A stretch of DNA of 64,000 bases. Origin: Fulvimonas sp. R45. Lineage in GTDB: Bacteria; Pseudomonadota; Gammaproteobacteria; Xanthomonadales; Rhodanobacteraceae. The notes below the pieces were generated by a model that was not told the DNA's origin, ran no database searches, and saw nothing but the letters and a program-made list of their open reading frames with translations. The stretch spans positions 62,001 through 126,000 of the forward strand of contig NZ_JASERU010000002.1 of assembly GCF_030504985.1 (NCBI RefSeq), read 5' to 3'. Positions 17,305 through 25,637 of this stretch are shown one piece after another (within the stretch, counting starts at the first letter, position 1; each line of letters starts with the position of its first letter). The translations under genes were made by a program, and so were the position numbers.

Positions 17305-18207
17305 TCAGCGTGTGCCGGCCCGGGCGAGGGCCGGCAACCGTTCCGCCAGCTGCCGTGCGAAGCGCGCCGCGGCTCCGGGGTGGCTGGCCAGGTGCAGCGC
17401 GGGCTCGATCAGTTCCAGCTCCATCAGCAGGAAGCGGTCGCCCACGCGCACGCCGTCCACCCGCGCGTAGGCGGTGCCGGCGTGGCCCAGCGCGGCGACG
17501 CCGGCCAGCGCGCGTTCCGCCGCGGCGCGGGCGATGGCGTCCGGTTCGGCGGCCACGGCGCTGCCGCCGTGCTCGTGCTGCACGCGGTAGTCGCCCGCGG
17601 CCGGGCGCTTGAGCACGGCGTGGCTGTACGCGCCATCGAAGTACAGCAGCGACCATTCGCCCTCGTCCGCCACCTGCGGCACGAACGGCTGCACCAGGTA
17701 GGCCGACGTGTCCGGCAGCTGCGCCACGGCCTGTTCGAAGCCGGCCGCGCCGACCCGGCCGCGCGCCGTGCGCCAGGCGCCGCCGCTGACGCTGGGTTTC
17801 ACCACCACGTCCTCGCCGTGGAATGTCCGCAGCGTGTCGCGGAGCGTGCCGGGCAGCGCGTAGCGGGTGGGGATGGTGGCGACGCCGTGCGTGGCCAGTT
17901 CGCCGAGGTAGCGCTTGTCGCTGTTCCAGCGCAGCAGGCGGCTGTCGTTGAGCATGGGCACGCCCAGCGCGTCGAGGCGGTCCAGCCAGGCGAGGAAGGC
18001 GTCGTGGTGCTCGAAGTAGTCCCAGGTGCTGCGGACCAGCACGGCGTCGTAGCCGGCCCAGTCCACCGCCGGGTCGTTCCAGATGCACGGCTCGGGGTGG
18101 ATCCCGAGCGGCGGCAGGGCCGCCAGCAATGGCGCGTCGTCGTTGGTCAGGCGGGGGAAGGCCGCACAGGTGGCAAGTGCGAGGCGATGGCGGAAAACGT
18201 CGGACAC
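17305..18207 (-). CDS. ATP-grasp domain protein
   Basis: A 300-residue enzyme of the ATP-grasp superfamily, which joins a carboxylate to an amine or thiol through an acyl-phosphate. Seen here: an N-terminal part with NDPAVDWAGYDAVLVRSTWDYFEH, then the ATP-binding core VVVKPSVSGGAWRTARG (phosphate loop), LVQPFVPQVADEGEWSLLYFDG, and a metal/ATP site FLLMELELIEPALHL near the C-terminus. It resembles RimK/glutathione synthetase-like proteins of unknown substrate. The GTG start has a perfect GGAGGT six nt upstream, better than any ATG, so the longer open frame was trimmed. It is followed by dinB; the link is probably only positional. Confidence 0.85.
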   Translation of the reverse strand: MSDVFRHRLALATCAAFPRLTNDDAPLLAALPPLGIHPEPCIWNDPAVDWAGYDAVLVRSTWDYFEHHDAFLAWLDRLDALGVPMLNDSRLLRWNSDKRYLGELATHGVATIPTRYALPGTLRDTLRTFHGEDVVVKPSVSGGAWRTARGRVGAAGFEQAVAQLPDTSAYLVQPFVPQVADEGEWSLLYFDGAYSHAVLKRPAAGDYRVQHEHGGSAVAAEPDAIARAAAERALAGVAALGHAGTAYARVDGVRVGDRFLLMELELIEPALHLASHPGAAARFARQLAERLPALARAGTR

Positions 18208-18338
18208 GGAACACCTCCGGGATCGTGAGGTGGGCGCCCTTGGACATGGGAGTCGTCGCCGAGCGTGGCGGACCGTGCGTCCGTCGCAGCACCCCTCGGC
18301 ACGGCGTGGAGTGTTGGGCGCAGGCGCGCGGCTGTCAA

Positions 18339-18698
18339 TCAACGATCGTCATGGTCGCCGCCGGCAGCGGTCGTCTGCACCAGGTAGATGCGCACGTCGG
18401 CCTGGCCGCTGGGCAGGGCGAGCGCGGCGCCGTGGACGACCTGGATGCCGCCGGGCGGTGGCGCCATGGCCTGGCGCAGCACGCGCGCCAGTGCGGCGGT
18501 CTGCTCCCGCTGCCGCACGGCGCCGGGCAGCCAGGCGAGCGCCAGCAGCGCCAGCGCGCAGGTGCCGGCGGCCGCGGGCAGCCAGCACCATGCGAGCGGC
18601 CGCAGCGGCTTGCGGCGCGCCTGCAGGCTGTGTTGCAGGCGCGCCAGCCCGCCGGGCGGCGGGGCGAGTTCGGGCAGCAGGCGTTCGAGTTCACGCAT
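18339..18698 (-). CDS. small membrane protein coupled to an ECF sigma factor (possible anti-sigma)
   Basis: A 119-residue protein. The first 40 residues are soluble (MRELERLLPELAPPPGGLARLQHSLQARR), then one membrane helix (WCWLPAAAGTCALALLALAWLPG) and an outer domain of about 50 residues ending AGGDHDDR. Its ATG overlaps the sigma gene end by 8 nt, implying translational coupling. The size and layout fit a minimal anti-sigma factor, but no known anti-sigma motif is visible. It is the last gene of the lipoprotein-sigma-membrane operon. Confidence 0.72.
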   Translation of the reverse strand: MRELERLLPELAPPPGGLARLQHSLQARRKPLRPLAWCWLPAAAGTCALALLALAWLPGAVRQREQTAALARVLRQAMAPPPGGIQVVHGAALALPSGQADVRIYLVQTTAAGGDHDDR

Positions 18699-19182
18699 CG
18701 ACGGGTTCTCCCAGCAGGGCTTTCAGCCGCTCCATGGCGTGGTGCTTGTGCGAGGCCACGGTGCCGGCGGGAATGCCCAGCACGGCGGCGATCTCCGCCC
18801 CGCGCAGGCCGCTGAACTCGGCCAGCAGCAGCACGTCGCGCATGGCGGCGGGCAGCTCGCGCAAAGCCTGACGCAGGCGGCGGGTGGCAAGGAAATCCGT
18901 GTCGCCCGCGCCCTCCATCATGGCCTCCGCCTCGTCCAGCGGCGCCTGCCGCCACAGCCTGCGCCAGCGCAGCCGGTTCCGCGCCAGGTTGAGCGCGGTG
19001 GTCCAGACCAGCGCGTCGAGCGTGGCCTCGTCCACCTTCGCGCGTCGCTCCCACACGCGCACGAAGGCGTCGTGGATCACGTCCTGGCAATCCTCGGCCT
19101 GCCACAGCTGGCGGTACAGCACGTTGTACAGGGGACGTTCCAGCCGGCGGTAACTGGCGTACAGCGCATCCTCGCGCAGCAT
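18691..19182 (-). CDS. ECF-family RNA polymerase sigma factor
   Basis: A 163-residue sigma factor. Region 2 (about residues 8-70) holds LYNVLYRQLWQAEDCQDVIHDAFVRVWE and the ALVWTTALNLARNRLRWRR helix. Region 4 (about 105-155) holds LPAAMRDVLLLAEFSGLRGAEIAAVLGIPAGTVASHKHHAMERLKALL, with a helix-turn-helix. It begins 9 nt after the stop of the upstream lipoprotein gene and overlaps the downstream membrane protein gene by 8 nt, so all three are one transcript. The Shine-Dalgarno is weak, as expected for coupled translation. Confidence 0.9.
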   Translation of the reverse strand: MLREDALYASYRRLERPLYNVLYRQLWQAEDCQDVIHDAFVRVWERRAKVDEATLDALVWTTALNLARNRLRWRRLWRQAPLDEAEAMMEGAGDTDFLATRRLRQALRELPAAMRDVLLLAEFSGLRGAEIAAVLGIPAGTVASHKHHAMERLKALLGEPVDA

Positions 19183-19191
19183 GCGCCAAGC

Positions 19192-19992
19192 TCACGCTTT
19201 GTCGTGCAGGCGGTCCACGCGGACGACGAGGAGGCGCATCGCGGAGCCATTGGCGCAGCCTGCGGGCGTCGTGTCGGTTGCGGGTTGCCGGCAAGGGCCG
19301 GGTGCCTGCGCCAGCACGATGTACTGGCCGAACGTGGCGTCGATGAAGGTGTGCAGCTTGTTCAGCCCGTGCGCGCCGGTGTCGAGATAGTTGAGCTGGA
19401 GCCTGGCGGTCTCGTTGCTCACGGCGCCGATGCGAAACGAGAAGGCGCGCTCGGGCGCTTCTTTGTTGCCGGTATCCAGCGAACCGTCTTCGCCGCTGGT
19501 CCCCACGAGGGTTGCAGCCTGGTCGAGGCGGAAATGCATCGGGCCCGATACCTGGCGCAGCGGGTCGAGGTTGCCTGCGAGTTGCTTCAACATCGGATCG
19601 TCGTCGCCGCTTCCCGGTTCGCCGTCGATCACCCAGAAATGCACGCCCACCTGGATCGGCGCCGCCTGTTTCGTCGCCGCGCCCAGTGTGTCGATCACCT
19701 TGCCGATCGAGGCCTGCGCATCGCGCGGGGCGTACACCAGCAATTTGCCCGGGCCGGCTGCGGTGATGCTGGCGCGAGCGCCGCCGAACAGCTTGGCGTC
19801 GATGCCACCCAGGGCCTTGTCCAGCGCGTCCTCGATGGCCTGGGTCCGGTCGGCCGGCACGCTGTAGATCTCCAGGGTCAGGTCGGGACTGGCCCTGCCC
19901 GACATGCCCGGGGCGACGTCGGAGGTATGGCAGCCGCCCAGCGCCAGCGCGGACAGCATGCCCATGGCCGCGTATCGGATCAGGTGATTCAT
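19192..19992 (-). CDS. lipoprotein of unknown function heading an ECF sigma operon
   Basis: A 266-residue protein with a lipoprotein signal (MNHLIRYAAMGMLSALALGGC, lipid on Cys21). The mature part has alternating beta-alpha segments: DLTLEIYSVPADRTQAIEDAL, LLVYAPRDAQASIGKVIDTL, PIQVGVHFWVIDGEP and a final RLLVVRVDRL. This rhythm resembles secretin N-domain (KH-like) modules, but no secretin barrel is present, so this remains a suggestion. GAGGG lies eight nt before the ATG; the longer open frame has none. It is the first gene of a three-gene operon with a sigma factor and a membrane protein, so it may sense envelope state or be controlled by that sigma. Confidence 0.78.
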   Translation of the reverse strand: MNHLIRYAAMGMLSALALGGCHTSDVAPGMSGRASPDLTLEIYSVPADRTQAIEDALDKALGGIDAKLFGGARASITAAGPGKLLVYAPRDAQASIGKVIDTLGAATKQAAPIQVGVHFWVIDGEPGSGDDDPMLKQLAGNLDPLRQVSGPMHFRLDQAATLVGTSGEDGSLDTGNKEAPERAFSFRIGAVSNETARLQLNYLDTGAHGLNKLHTFIDATFGQYIVLAQAPGPCRQPATDTTPAGCANGSAMRLLVVRVDRLHDKA

Positions 19993-20216
19993 GCAATTCC
20001 CTCGCGGGCGGGCCGGAGGGCCGCCTTCCCGACTGTATACACGCCAGCGCGGGTTTTCTTCACGGACGGCAGCCAAGGGGAGATTTGGACAGGCTCGAGG
20101 ATGCGCACTCATCCGCGATGCCCGCCCGCACCACCGCCCGTCCCCTTTCGCTGGCGTACCCGTCGGCTCGCCGCTACCTTCCTGTGCAGCCGGATTCTCC
20201 GGTCCGGAGGGATGGC

Positions 20217-20684
20217 ATGCGAACGACAGGCGTATGGCTGGTCCTGGCGCTGGGTTGCGCCGGGTTTGCCGTGGCGGCGGGTAGCCGTGGGGCGTCGCGC
20301 CAGCACGTGCCGCCCGGCATCGAGGCGCTGCATCGCGGGGACGTCGCCGCGACCCTCAGCCAGGATCCCGATGCGCTGGCCGCCCTGTGGACCGGGGATG
20401 GCGTGCTGCTGGGCGAGGGCGAGCGACCGGTGGTCGGTCGCGCGGCATTGCGTGCCGCCTATGCGCAGGGCGGGTGGAAGGTGTTGCGGTATGCGCCACG
20501 GGTGCTGGATGTCGTCGTCGATGGCGATTCGGCCGTGGAGTGGGGGCGTTTCGAAGTCACCATGGTGACGAAGGATCAGCCGCAGCCCACCGAGTTGCGC
20601 GGGCGCTTCCTGCGGTCCATGAGGAAGCAGCCGGATGGCGCGTGGAAGTTCGCCCGGATCATGTGGCAACCGGATCCCCGCTAG
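20217..20684 (+). CDS. exported SnoaL/DUF4440-like protein
   Basis: A 155-residue protein with an N-terminal hydrophobic segment (TTGVWLVLALGCAGFAVAAG) that fits a Sec signal. The mature part has the NTF2-like pattern of DUF4440/SnoaL proteins: ALAALWTGDGVLLGEGERPVVGRAALRAAY, then beta strands VLDVVVDGDSAVEWGRFEV and GRFLRSMRKQPDGAWKFARIMWQPD. Such proteins are small barrels with varied or unknown ligands. The ATG has GGAGG six nt upstream, which sets the start well inside the open frame. It stands alone, divergent from the lipoprotein-sigma operon, so it could be a target of that sigma. Confidence 0.78.
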   Translation: MRTTGVWLVLALGCAGFAVAAGSRGASRQHVPPGIEALHRGDVAATLSQDPDALAALWTGDGVLLGEGERPVVGRAALRAAYAQGGWKVLRYAPRVLDVVVDGDSAVEWGRFEVTMVTKDQPQPTELRGRFLRSMRKQPDGAWKFARIMWQPDPR

Positions 20685-20767
20685 GTCATCGGGTACTTCT
20701 TCCGCGCCGTCTCTGGCCCTGGAGCCCGGGACTGGTCGAAACCCCGCCGCTCAGGCAAGGTTGCCGG

Positions 20768-22093
20768 ATGACGACCGAAACCAGCTCCCACGCCTACCTG
20801 CGCCGCCTCGGCGTGTGGGACGGCGCGATGATCGTGATCGGCGGCGTGATCGGCGCCGGCATCTTCCGCACGCCGGCCACGGTGGCCGAGCGCACGGCCT
20901 CCGGCCTGCCGCTGCTGGCGCTGTGGGTGCTGGGCGGCCTGCTCACGCTCACCGGCGTGCTGTGCTACGCGGAGCTGGGCTCGCGGCGGCCGCAGGCGGG
21001 CGGCATCTACCTGTACCTGCGCGAAGCCTTCGGCATGCTGCCGGCCTTCCTGTTCGGCTGGACGATGGCGCTGATCAACTACCCCGGCAGCGTGGCGGCG
21101 GTGGCGACCACCTTCGCCGACTACTTCTGCCAGGCGGTGGGCCTGCCGCTGCTGTGGGTGAAGCCGGTGGGCGTGGCGGCGATCGTGTTCATCGTGGGGG
21201 TGAACCTGTTCGGCATCCGGGCCGGCGCGCTGATGCAGAACATCTTCGCGGTGCTGAAGCTGGCGGCGATCGCGCTGCTGGTGGCGGTGGGCCTGGCGCT
21301 GGCGCACGGCCACCTCGGTGGCGTGCTGGCGGCGGACGCCACGCACCCGGTGTCCAGCGGCGCCTTCGTGGGCGCGCTGCTGCCGGTGCTGTTCACCTAC
21401 GGCGGCTTCCACTACTTGAACGACCTCGCCGGCGAGGTGCGCGACCCGCAACGCACGCTGCCGCGCGCCCTGCTGCTGGGCATGCTGGGTGTGGTGCTGG
21501 CCTACGTGCTGGCCAACGTGGCCTACCTCACCGGCCTGGGCCACGCGGGGCTGGCGGCCAGCCAGGCGCCGGCGGCCGACCTGATGCGCCGCCTGTTCGG
21601 CGAAACCGGCGCGAAGGTGATGGCGGTCGGCATCGCCTGCTCCACCTTCGGCTACTGCAGCATCGCGATCGCCGGCGGCGCACGGGTGCTGCAGACCATG
21701 GGCGCGGACGGCATGCTGTTCCGCGCGGTGGGCCAGATCGACCCGCGCACGCGCGCGCCGCAGGTGGCGCTGGCCCTGCTGGGCGCGTGGACGGTGGTGC
21801 TGATGCTGTGGGGCAACTTCGGCCAGCTGGTGGACTACACCACGGTGGGCGAGTGGCTGGGCCATGCGTTCGGCATCGGCACGCTGTTCTGGTATCGCTG
21901 GAAGTTCGTGGACGAGCCGGCGCCGTACCGCGTGCCGCTGTTCCCGCTGATGCCGCTGGTGTTCGTGCTCACCGTGCTGGGCGTGATCGCCGCCACCGCC
22001 ATCGCCTCGCCGCACGACGCGGGCATGAGCCTGGTGATCATCGCGCTGGGCGCGCCGGTCTACTGGCTGTGGCGGCGCTGGCAACGCGCCTGA
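20768..22093 (+). CDS. APC-family amino-acid permease
   Basis: A 441-residue inner-membrane transporter with about 12 hydrophobic segments. The first segment has the APC substrate-site signature GGVIGAGIFRTPA; YAELGSRRPQAGGIYLYLREAFG follows in segments 2-3, and FTYGGFHYLNDLAGEVRDPQRTLPRALLLG is the conserved segment 6-7 region. It most resembles LAT/yhdG-type permeases for neutral amino acids in proton symport or exchange; the actual substrate cannot be told. The start was placed at ATG 20768, where the first membrane segment begins after about 14 residues. It stands alone, with a palindromic repeat after it. Confidence 0.9.
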   Translation: MTTETSSHAYLRRLGVWDGAMIVIGGVIGAGIFRTPATVAERTASGLPLLALWVLGGLLTLTGVLCYAELGSRRPQAGGIYLYLREAFGMLPAFLFGWTMALINYPGSVAAVATTFADYFCQAVGLPLLWVKPVGVAAIVFIVGVNLFGIRAGALMQNIFAVLKLAAIALLVAVGLALAHGHLGGVLAADATHPVSSGAFVGALLPVLFTYGGFHYLNDLAGEVRDPQRTLPRALLLGMLGVVLAYVLANVAYLTGLGHAGLAASQAPAADLMRRLFGETGAKVMAVGIACSTFGYCSIAIAGGARVLQTMGADGMLFRAVGQIDPRTRAPQVALALLGAWTVVLMLWGNFGQLVDYTTVGEWLGHAFGIGTLFWYRWKFVDEPAPYRVPLFPLMPLVFVLTVLGVIAATAIASPHDAGMSLVIIALGAPVYWLWRRWQRA

Positions 22094-22116
22094 AATCCCG
22101 CGCCGGCACCACCGGG

Positions 22117-22165
22117 TGAGCCCCTCTCCCTCCGGGAGAAGGTGCCGGCAGGCAGGAGAGGGTAC
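22117..22165. repeat. palindromic (REP-like) repeat
   Basis: CCCCTCTCCCTCCGGGAGAAGGTGCCGGCAGG and following bases form the same imperfect hairpin family as at 3331-3444 (shared CCCTCTCCC, GGTGCCGGCAGG and GGGAGA blocks). It lies between the permease and the glycosidase genes. Confidence 0.75.
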
Positions 22166-22263
22166 GTCCGGAGCGTGGTGCTGAACCCCGCGCCACGCCC
22201 GCAACCAGTTGCGCTTCAGCCGGCGGCGCGATACTCGAGTGGTTCCAACGTGGCGAGGTGGCG

Positions 22264-24396
22264 ATGAAGACCATGGCGGGAGTGGCGGTGTTGTGCCTGG
22301 GTGCATGCCTGGCGGGGCATGGGCACGCGACGGAAGTGGCGGATCTCGCAACCGCGCCGACACATGTCGCCCTGCAGCAGGTGACGCGGGCGGCGACCAT
22401 GGAAGCCGCGCAGGACGGCGTGGCGCAGCGGCGCTACACCTTCCAGCCCGCCGCGCAGCCGCAGATCGCGGTGACGCCGGCGCAGGCCGGCTGGGACTGG
22501 CGCGGGCAGGGCGAGCTTCGCCTGCGGGTGCAGAACGCGATGCCGTGGGCGCTGACCCTGGTGGTGGACATCGACGGCGCGGACGCGAAGTCGCACCTGC
22601 ACGCCGTGGTGGGCCTGCCCGCCGGCCCCGCGCAGACCCTGGTGGTGCCGCTGCACGCCACCTCGCCGCTGGTCTTCGGCATGCAGGCGGGACCGCCGAT
22701 GCCGTTCGACGACCAGGGGCGGCGCATGCTGGTGGCCACCACGGTGGAGGGCTCGCTCGATCTCTCCATGGTGCGCGCCGTGCGGCTTTCCATGCCCGCG
22801 CCGCAGGCCGCGCAGACCATCCTCCTCGGCCGGCTCGACGTGGTGGCGGGCGATGCGGCGCTGCACGACGCCTATGCCGGCATCGTCGACCGCTACGGCC
22901 AGTACACGCGCGGCACGTGGCCGGAAAAGGTCGCCGACGATGCCGCGCTGCGCGCCGCCGTGAAGCGGACGCCACCCGCGACATCGGCCGCCGGCGAGGA
23001 TGCCTACGGCGGTCGCCTGGACGTCCATCTGCGGGAGACCGGCTGGTTCCACACGCAGAAAGCCGGCGGCCGCTGGTGGCTGGTTACGCCGGACGGCCAC
23101 GGCTTTTTCTCGCTGGGCGTGAACGCGGTGGCGGCGGACGGCGGTCGCAGCTACGTGCAGGGGCGCGAAGGCATGTTCGCGGGCCTGCCGCCGGACAGCG
23201 GCGCGTGGGCGGCCTTCCGGGGCACGGGCGACAACCGCAGCGCGCAGCAGGGCGCCGGTGCGGGCCGTTGTTGCGACCATGGCCGCTGGTTCGACTTCTA
23301 CGCGGCCAACCTGTATCGCGTGGACGGCAAGGACTGGCTGGCCGCCTGGCGCACGCGCACGCTGGCGCGGCTGAGGGCCTGGGGCTTCAACACGCTCGGC
23401 AACTGGAGCGATGCCGCGCTGGGCGCGCAGCATCGGTTGCCGTACACGCGCACGGTGAACATCGAAGGCGTGTTCGGCAACGTCGCCACCGGCTACGACT
23501 GGTGGGGCCGCATGCCCGATCCGTTCGACCCGCGCTTCGCGCAGGCGGCGGACGCGGCGGCGGCGAAGGCCGCGCAGGGCGTGCGCGACGATCCCTGGCT
23601 GCTCGGCTATTTCGCCGACAACGAACTGGCCTGGGCCGCGCCGGGTCCGCAGGGGCGCTGGGCGCTGGCCGTCGGGACGCTGCACGGCGAGGCGCGCAGC
23701 GACGCCAAGCAGGCCTTCATCGCCGAACTGGAGAAGAAGTACGGCGCGCCGGACAAGCTCGCGGCCGCGTGGGGCATCCCGCTGTCCTCGTGGCACGCCC
23801 TGCAGGCCACCAACTTCCCCGCGCCCGAGCCGGACGCGGCGCATCCCGCCATCGCCGCCGACTACAGCGCGTGGCTGCGCCGCTACGCCGACCGGTATTT
23901 CCGCGTGGTGTCGCAGGCGATCCGCCGCCACGATCCGCACCACCTGTTCCTCGGCGGACGCTTCGCGGCCAGCACGCCCGAGGCCATCGCCGCCTGCGCC
24001 GAATACTGCGACGTGGCGAGCTTCAACGTCTACGCCGACCTGCCACAGCACGGCTTCGACGCCGCGGCGATGCGCCGGCTCGACAAGCCGGTGCTGATCA
24101 CCGAGTTCCAGTTCGGCTCCGACGACCGCGGCCCGTTCGGCAAGGGCGTGGTGAGCGTGTGGAACGAGGCGCAGCGCGGCCCGGCCTACGCGAAGTTCGT
24201 CGCGGCGGCGGCCGCCGACCCCGGCATCGTGGGCGTGCACTGGTTCGATTACGCCGACCAGCCGGTGACCGGGCGCCTGCTCGACGGCGAGAACAGCCAC
24301 ATCGGCCTGGTCGGCATCACCGACGTCCCGTTCCGCGGTTTCGTCAAGGCCGTGCGCACGGCCAATCTCAGTCTGCGAGGCATGCCGGCGAAGTGA
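22264..24396 (+). CDS. secreted glycoside hydrolase of clan GH-A (GH50 agarase-like)
   Basis: A 710-residue exported glycosidase. The N-terminus MKTMAGVAVLCLGACLAGHGHA is a signal peptide; LGAC could be a lipobox, so it may be membrane-anchored. Residues about 60-200 look like a beta-sandwich carbohydrate-binding or accessory domain. The catalytic TIM barrel starts with ETGWFHTQKAGGRWWLVTPDGHGFFSLGVN, as in GH50 beta-agarases; the likely acid/base Glu is in LLGYFADNELAW and the nucleophile in LITEFQFGSDD. The real polysaccharide is uncertain, since no agar genes surround it; a galactose-containing glycan is possible. GAGG precedes ATG 22264. The last 29 bp overlap the convergent MFS gene. Confidence 0.72.
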   Translation: MKTMAGVAVLCLGACLAGHGHATEVADLATAPTHVALQQVTRAATMEAAQDGVAQRRYTFQPAAQPQIAVTPAQAGWDWRGQGELRLRVQNAMPWALTLVVDIDGADAKSHLHAVVGLPAGPAQTLVVPLHATSPLVFGMQAGPPMPFDDQGRRMLVATTVEGSLDLSMVRAVRLSMPAPQAAQTILLGRLDVVAGDAALHDAYAGIVDRYGQYTRGTWPEKVADDAALRAAVKRTPPATSAAGEDAYGGRLDVHLRETGWFHTQKAGGRWWLVTPDGHGFFSLGVNAVAADGGRSYVQGREGMFAGLPPDSGAWAAFRGTGDNRSAQQGAGAGRCCDHGRWFDFYAANLYRVDGKDWLAAWRTRTLARLRAWGFNTLGNWSDAALGAQHRLPYTRTVNIEGVFGNVATGYDWWGRMPDPFDPRFAQAADAAAAKAAQGVRDDPWLLGYFADNELAWAAPGPQGRWALAVGTLHGEARSDAKQAFIAELEKKYGAPDKLAAAWGIPLSSWHALQATNFPAPEPDAAHPAIAADYSAWLRRYADRYFRVVSQAIRRHDPHHLFLGGRFAASTPEAIAACAEYCDVASFNVYADLPQHGFDAAAMRRLDKPVLITEFQFGSDDRGPFGKGVVSVWNEAQRGPAYAKFVAAAAADPGIVGVHWFDYADQPVTGRLLDGENSHIGLVGITDVPFRGFVKAVRTANLSLRGMPAK

Positions 24397-25543
24397 GCTT
24401 GCGGGCGCGGCGCACCCGCGACAGCGCGATCGCCAGCGCGACCGTCGCGGCCAGCGTGGCCAGTTCCAGCGGCGCGGCGAAGCCGTGCAGGCGCTGCGCC
24501 AGCGCGGCCGCCACCGGCGGCCCCACGATCTGGCCGATGCCGAAGGCCACGGTCAGCGCGCCGATCAGCCGGGTGGGATCGTGCGGCGCCAGCCGCGCCG
24601 CCTCGCGCATAGCGTACATCACCACCGGCGTGATCGCCGCCCCCTCCAGCACGGTGCCCAGCGCCAGCCCGGCACGGCTGGGCCAGTACAGGCACAGCGC
24701 GCCGCCCAGCAACATCGACAGGCAGCAGCCGGCCAGCCCGGCGTAGTTGTTGCGCACCGCTGGCAAGGCGCCCAGTAGCAGCGTGGCCAGCACCGTGGCC
24801 ACGCCGTACAGCGGCCAGAACCATTCGCGCAGCGCGGGCAGGTGCAGTTGCGCGTCGGCGATCAGCGGCAGGAAGGTCGCCGGGATCACGTAGGCGAAGC
24901 CGAACAGGCCGTACACCGCCACCAGCGGCCAGGCCGGGCCGGCCTCGCGTGCCGTGCCCTTCGCCACGGACGCCAAGGCCATGGAGGCGGGCGCGCCCAG
25001 CGCGCGCCAGACCAGCGCGGTCGCCGCGGCGCTGGCCGCGCCGAAGGCCAGCCACCAGCGTGCCGAATCCAGGCCGGGGATGCCGTGCAGCGCGGCCACC
25101 AGCGCGCCGCTGGCGATGATGCCGACGCCGGGCCCGCTGTACAGCACGGCCTCCAGGCCCGCCCGGCCGTGCGCGCGCAGGTGCGCGGTGCACCAGGCGA
25201 TGCCGTGCACCATCAGCGCCGCGGCGGCCACGCCGGCCACGAAGCGGCACGCCAGCCACAGCGGCAGCGAAGGCGCCAGCCCCATGCCCAGCGTACCCAG
25301 CGCCACCAGCAGCAGGCCGGCGCGCAGGGTCGCGCGCTGCGGCAGCTTCCAGGCCGTGCACAGCAGGGCGCCCAGCAGGTAGCCGATGTTGTTGATCGAG
25401 GCCAGCCAGCCGCCGCCGACCAGGCTCAGGCCCGCGTCCGCCTGCATCAGCGGCAGCAGCGGGGTGAGCAGGAAGCGGCCGATGCCCAGCGCGAGGGCCA
25501 GCACGGCCATGCCGGCGAAGGTGAGCGGGACGGGGGATCGCAT
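24368..25543 (-). CDS. YbfB/YjiJ-family MFS transporter
   Basis: A 391-residue carrier with about 12 hydrophobic segments. The family signature sits at the start (LALGIGRFLLTPLLPLMQADAGLSLVGGGWLASINNIGYLLGAL), and segment 4-5 reads RFVAGVAAAALMVHGIAW. YbfB/YjiJ proteins are uncharacterised exporters or metabolite carriers. It is divergent from a LysR regulator across a 94-bp gap, the usual arrangement for direct control. Its 3' end overlaps the convergent glycosidase gene by 29 bp, leaving no room for a terminator between them. Confidence 0.88.
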   Translation of the reverse strand: MRSPVPLTFAGMAVLALALGIGRFLLTPLLPLMQADAGLSLVGGGWLASINNIGYLLGALLCTAWKLPQRATLRAGLLLVALGTLGMGLAPSLPLWLACRFVAGVAAAALMVHGIAWCTAHLRAHGRAGLEAVLYSGPGVGIIASGALVAALHGIPGLDSARWWLAFGAASAAATALVWRALGAPASMALASVAKGTAREAGPAWPLVAVYGLFGFAYVIPATFLPLIADAQLHLPALREWFWPLYGVATVLATLLLGALPAVRNNYAGLAGCCLSMLLGGALCLYWPSRAGLALGTVLEGAAITPVVMYAMREAARLAPHDPTRLIGALTVAFGIGQIVGPPVAAALAQRLHGFAAPLELATLAATVALAIALSRVRRARKLTSPACLAD

Positions 25544-25571
25544 GGGTGAAGCTCCGGCGGGGGTGCGCCCA

Positions 25572-25637
25572 TGCTAGGCGCGGCGTATCATCGTATAAAG
25601 CGAATAATTGCGAATGAATCCATCGAGAAAATCGATC
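25572..25637. promoter_or_regulatory. AT-rich divergent promoter/operator region of the LysR-MFS pair
   Basis: Within 70% GC surroundings this gap is AT-rich and contains ATCGTATAAAGCGAATAATTGCGAATGAAT. It includes TCG-N7-CGA (TCGTATAAAGCGA) and a direct repeat GCGAAT-AATT-GCGAAT. LysR regulators usually bind a T-N11-A dyad between divergent genes, so this is the likely binding site, though the exact box is not certain. Confidence 0.5.

Noticed and set aside
16166-18292. A 708-residue fusion of an N-terminal part with DinB
   Set aside because: The upstream half is the wrong frame of the ATP-grasp gene; the DinB motifs start at the GTG near 17254.
18388-20568. 726-residue open frame on the plus strand across the lipoprotein-sigma operon
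   Set aside because: Spans four real genes and their gaps, has no start signal and no recognisable motif.
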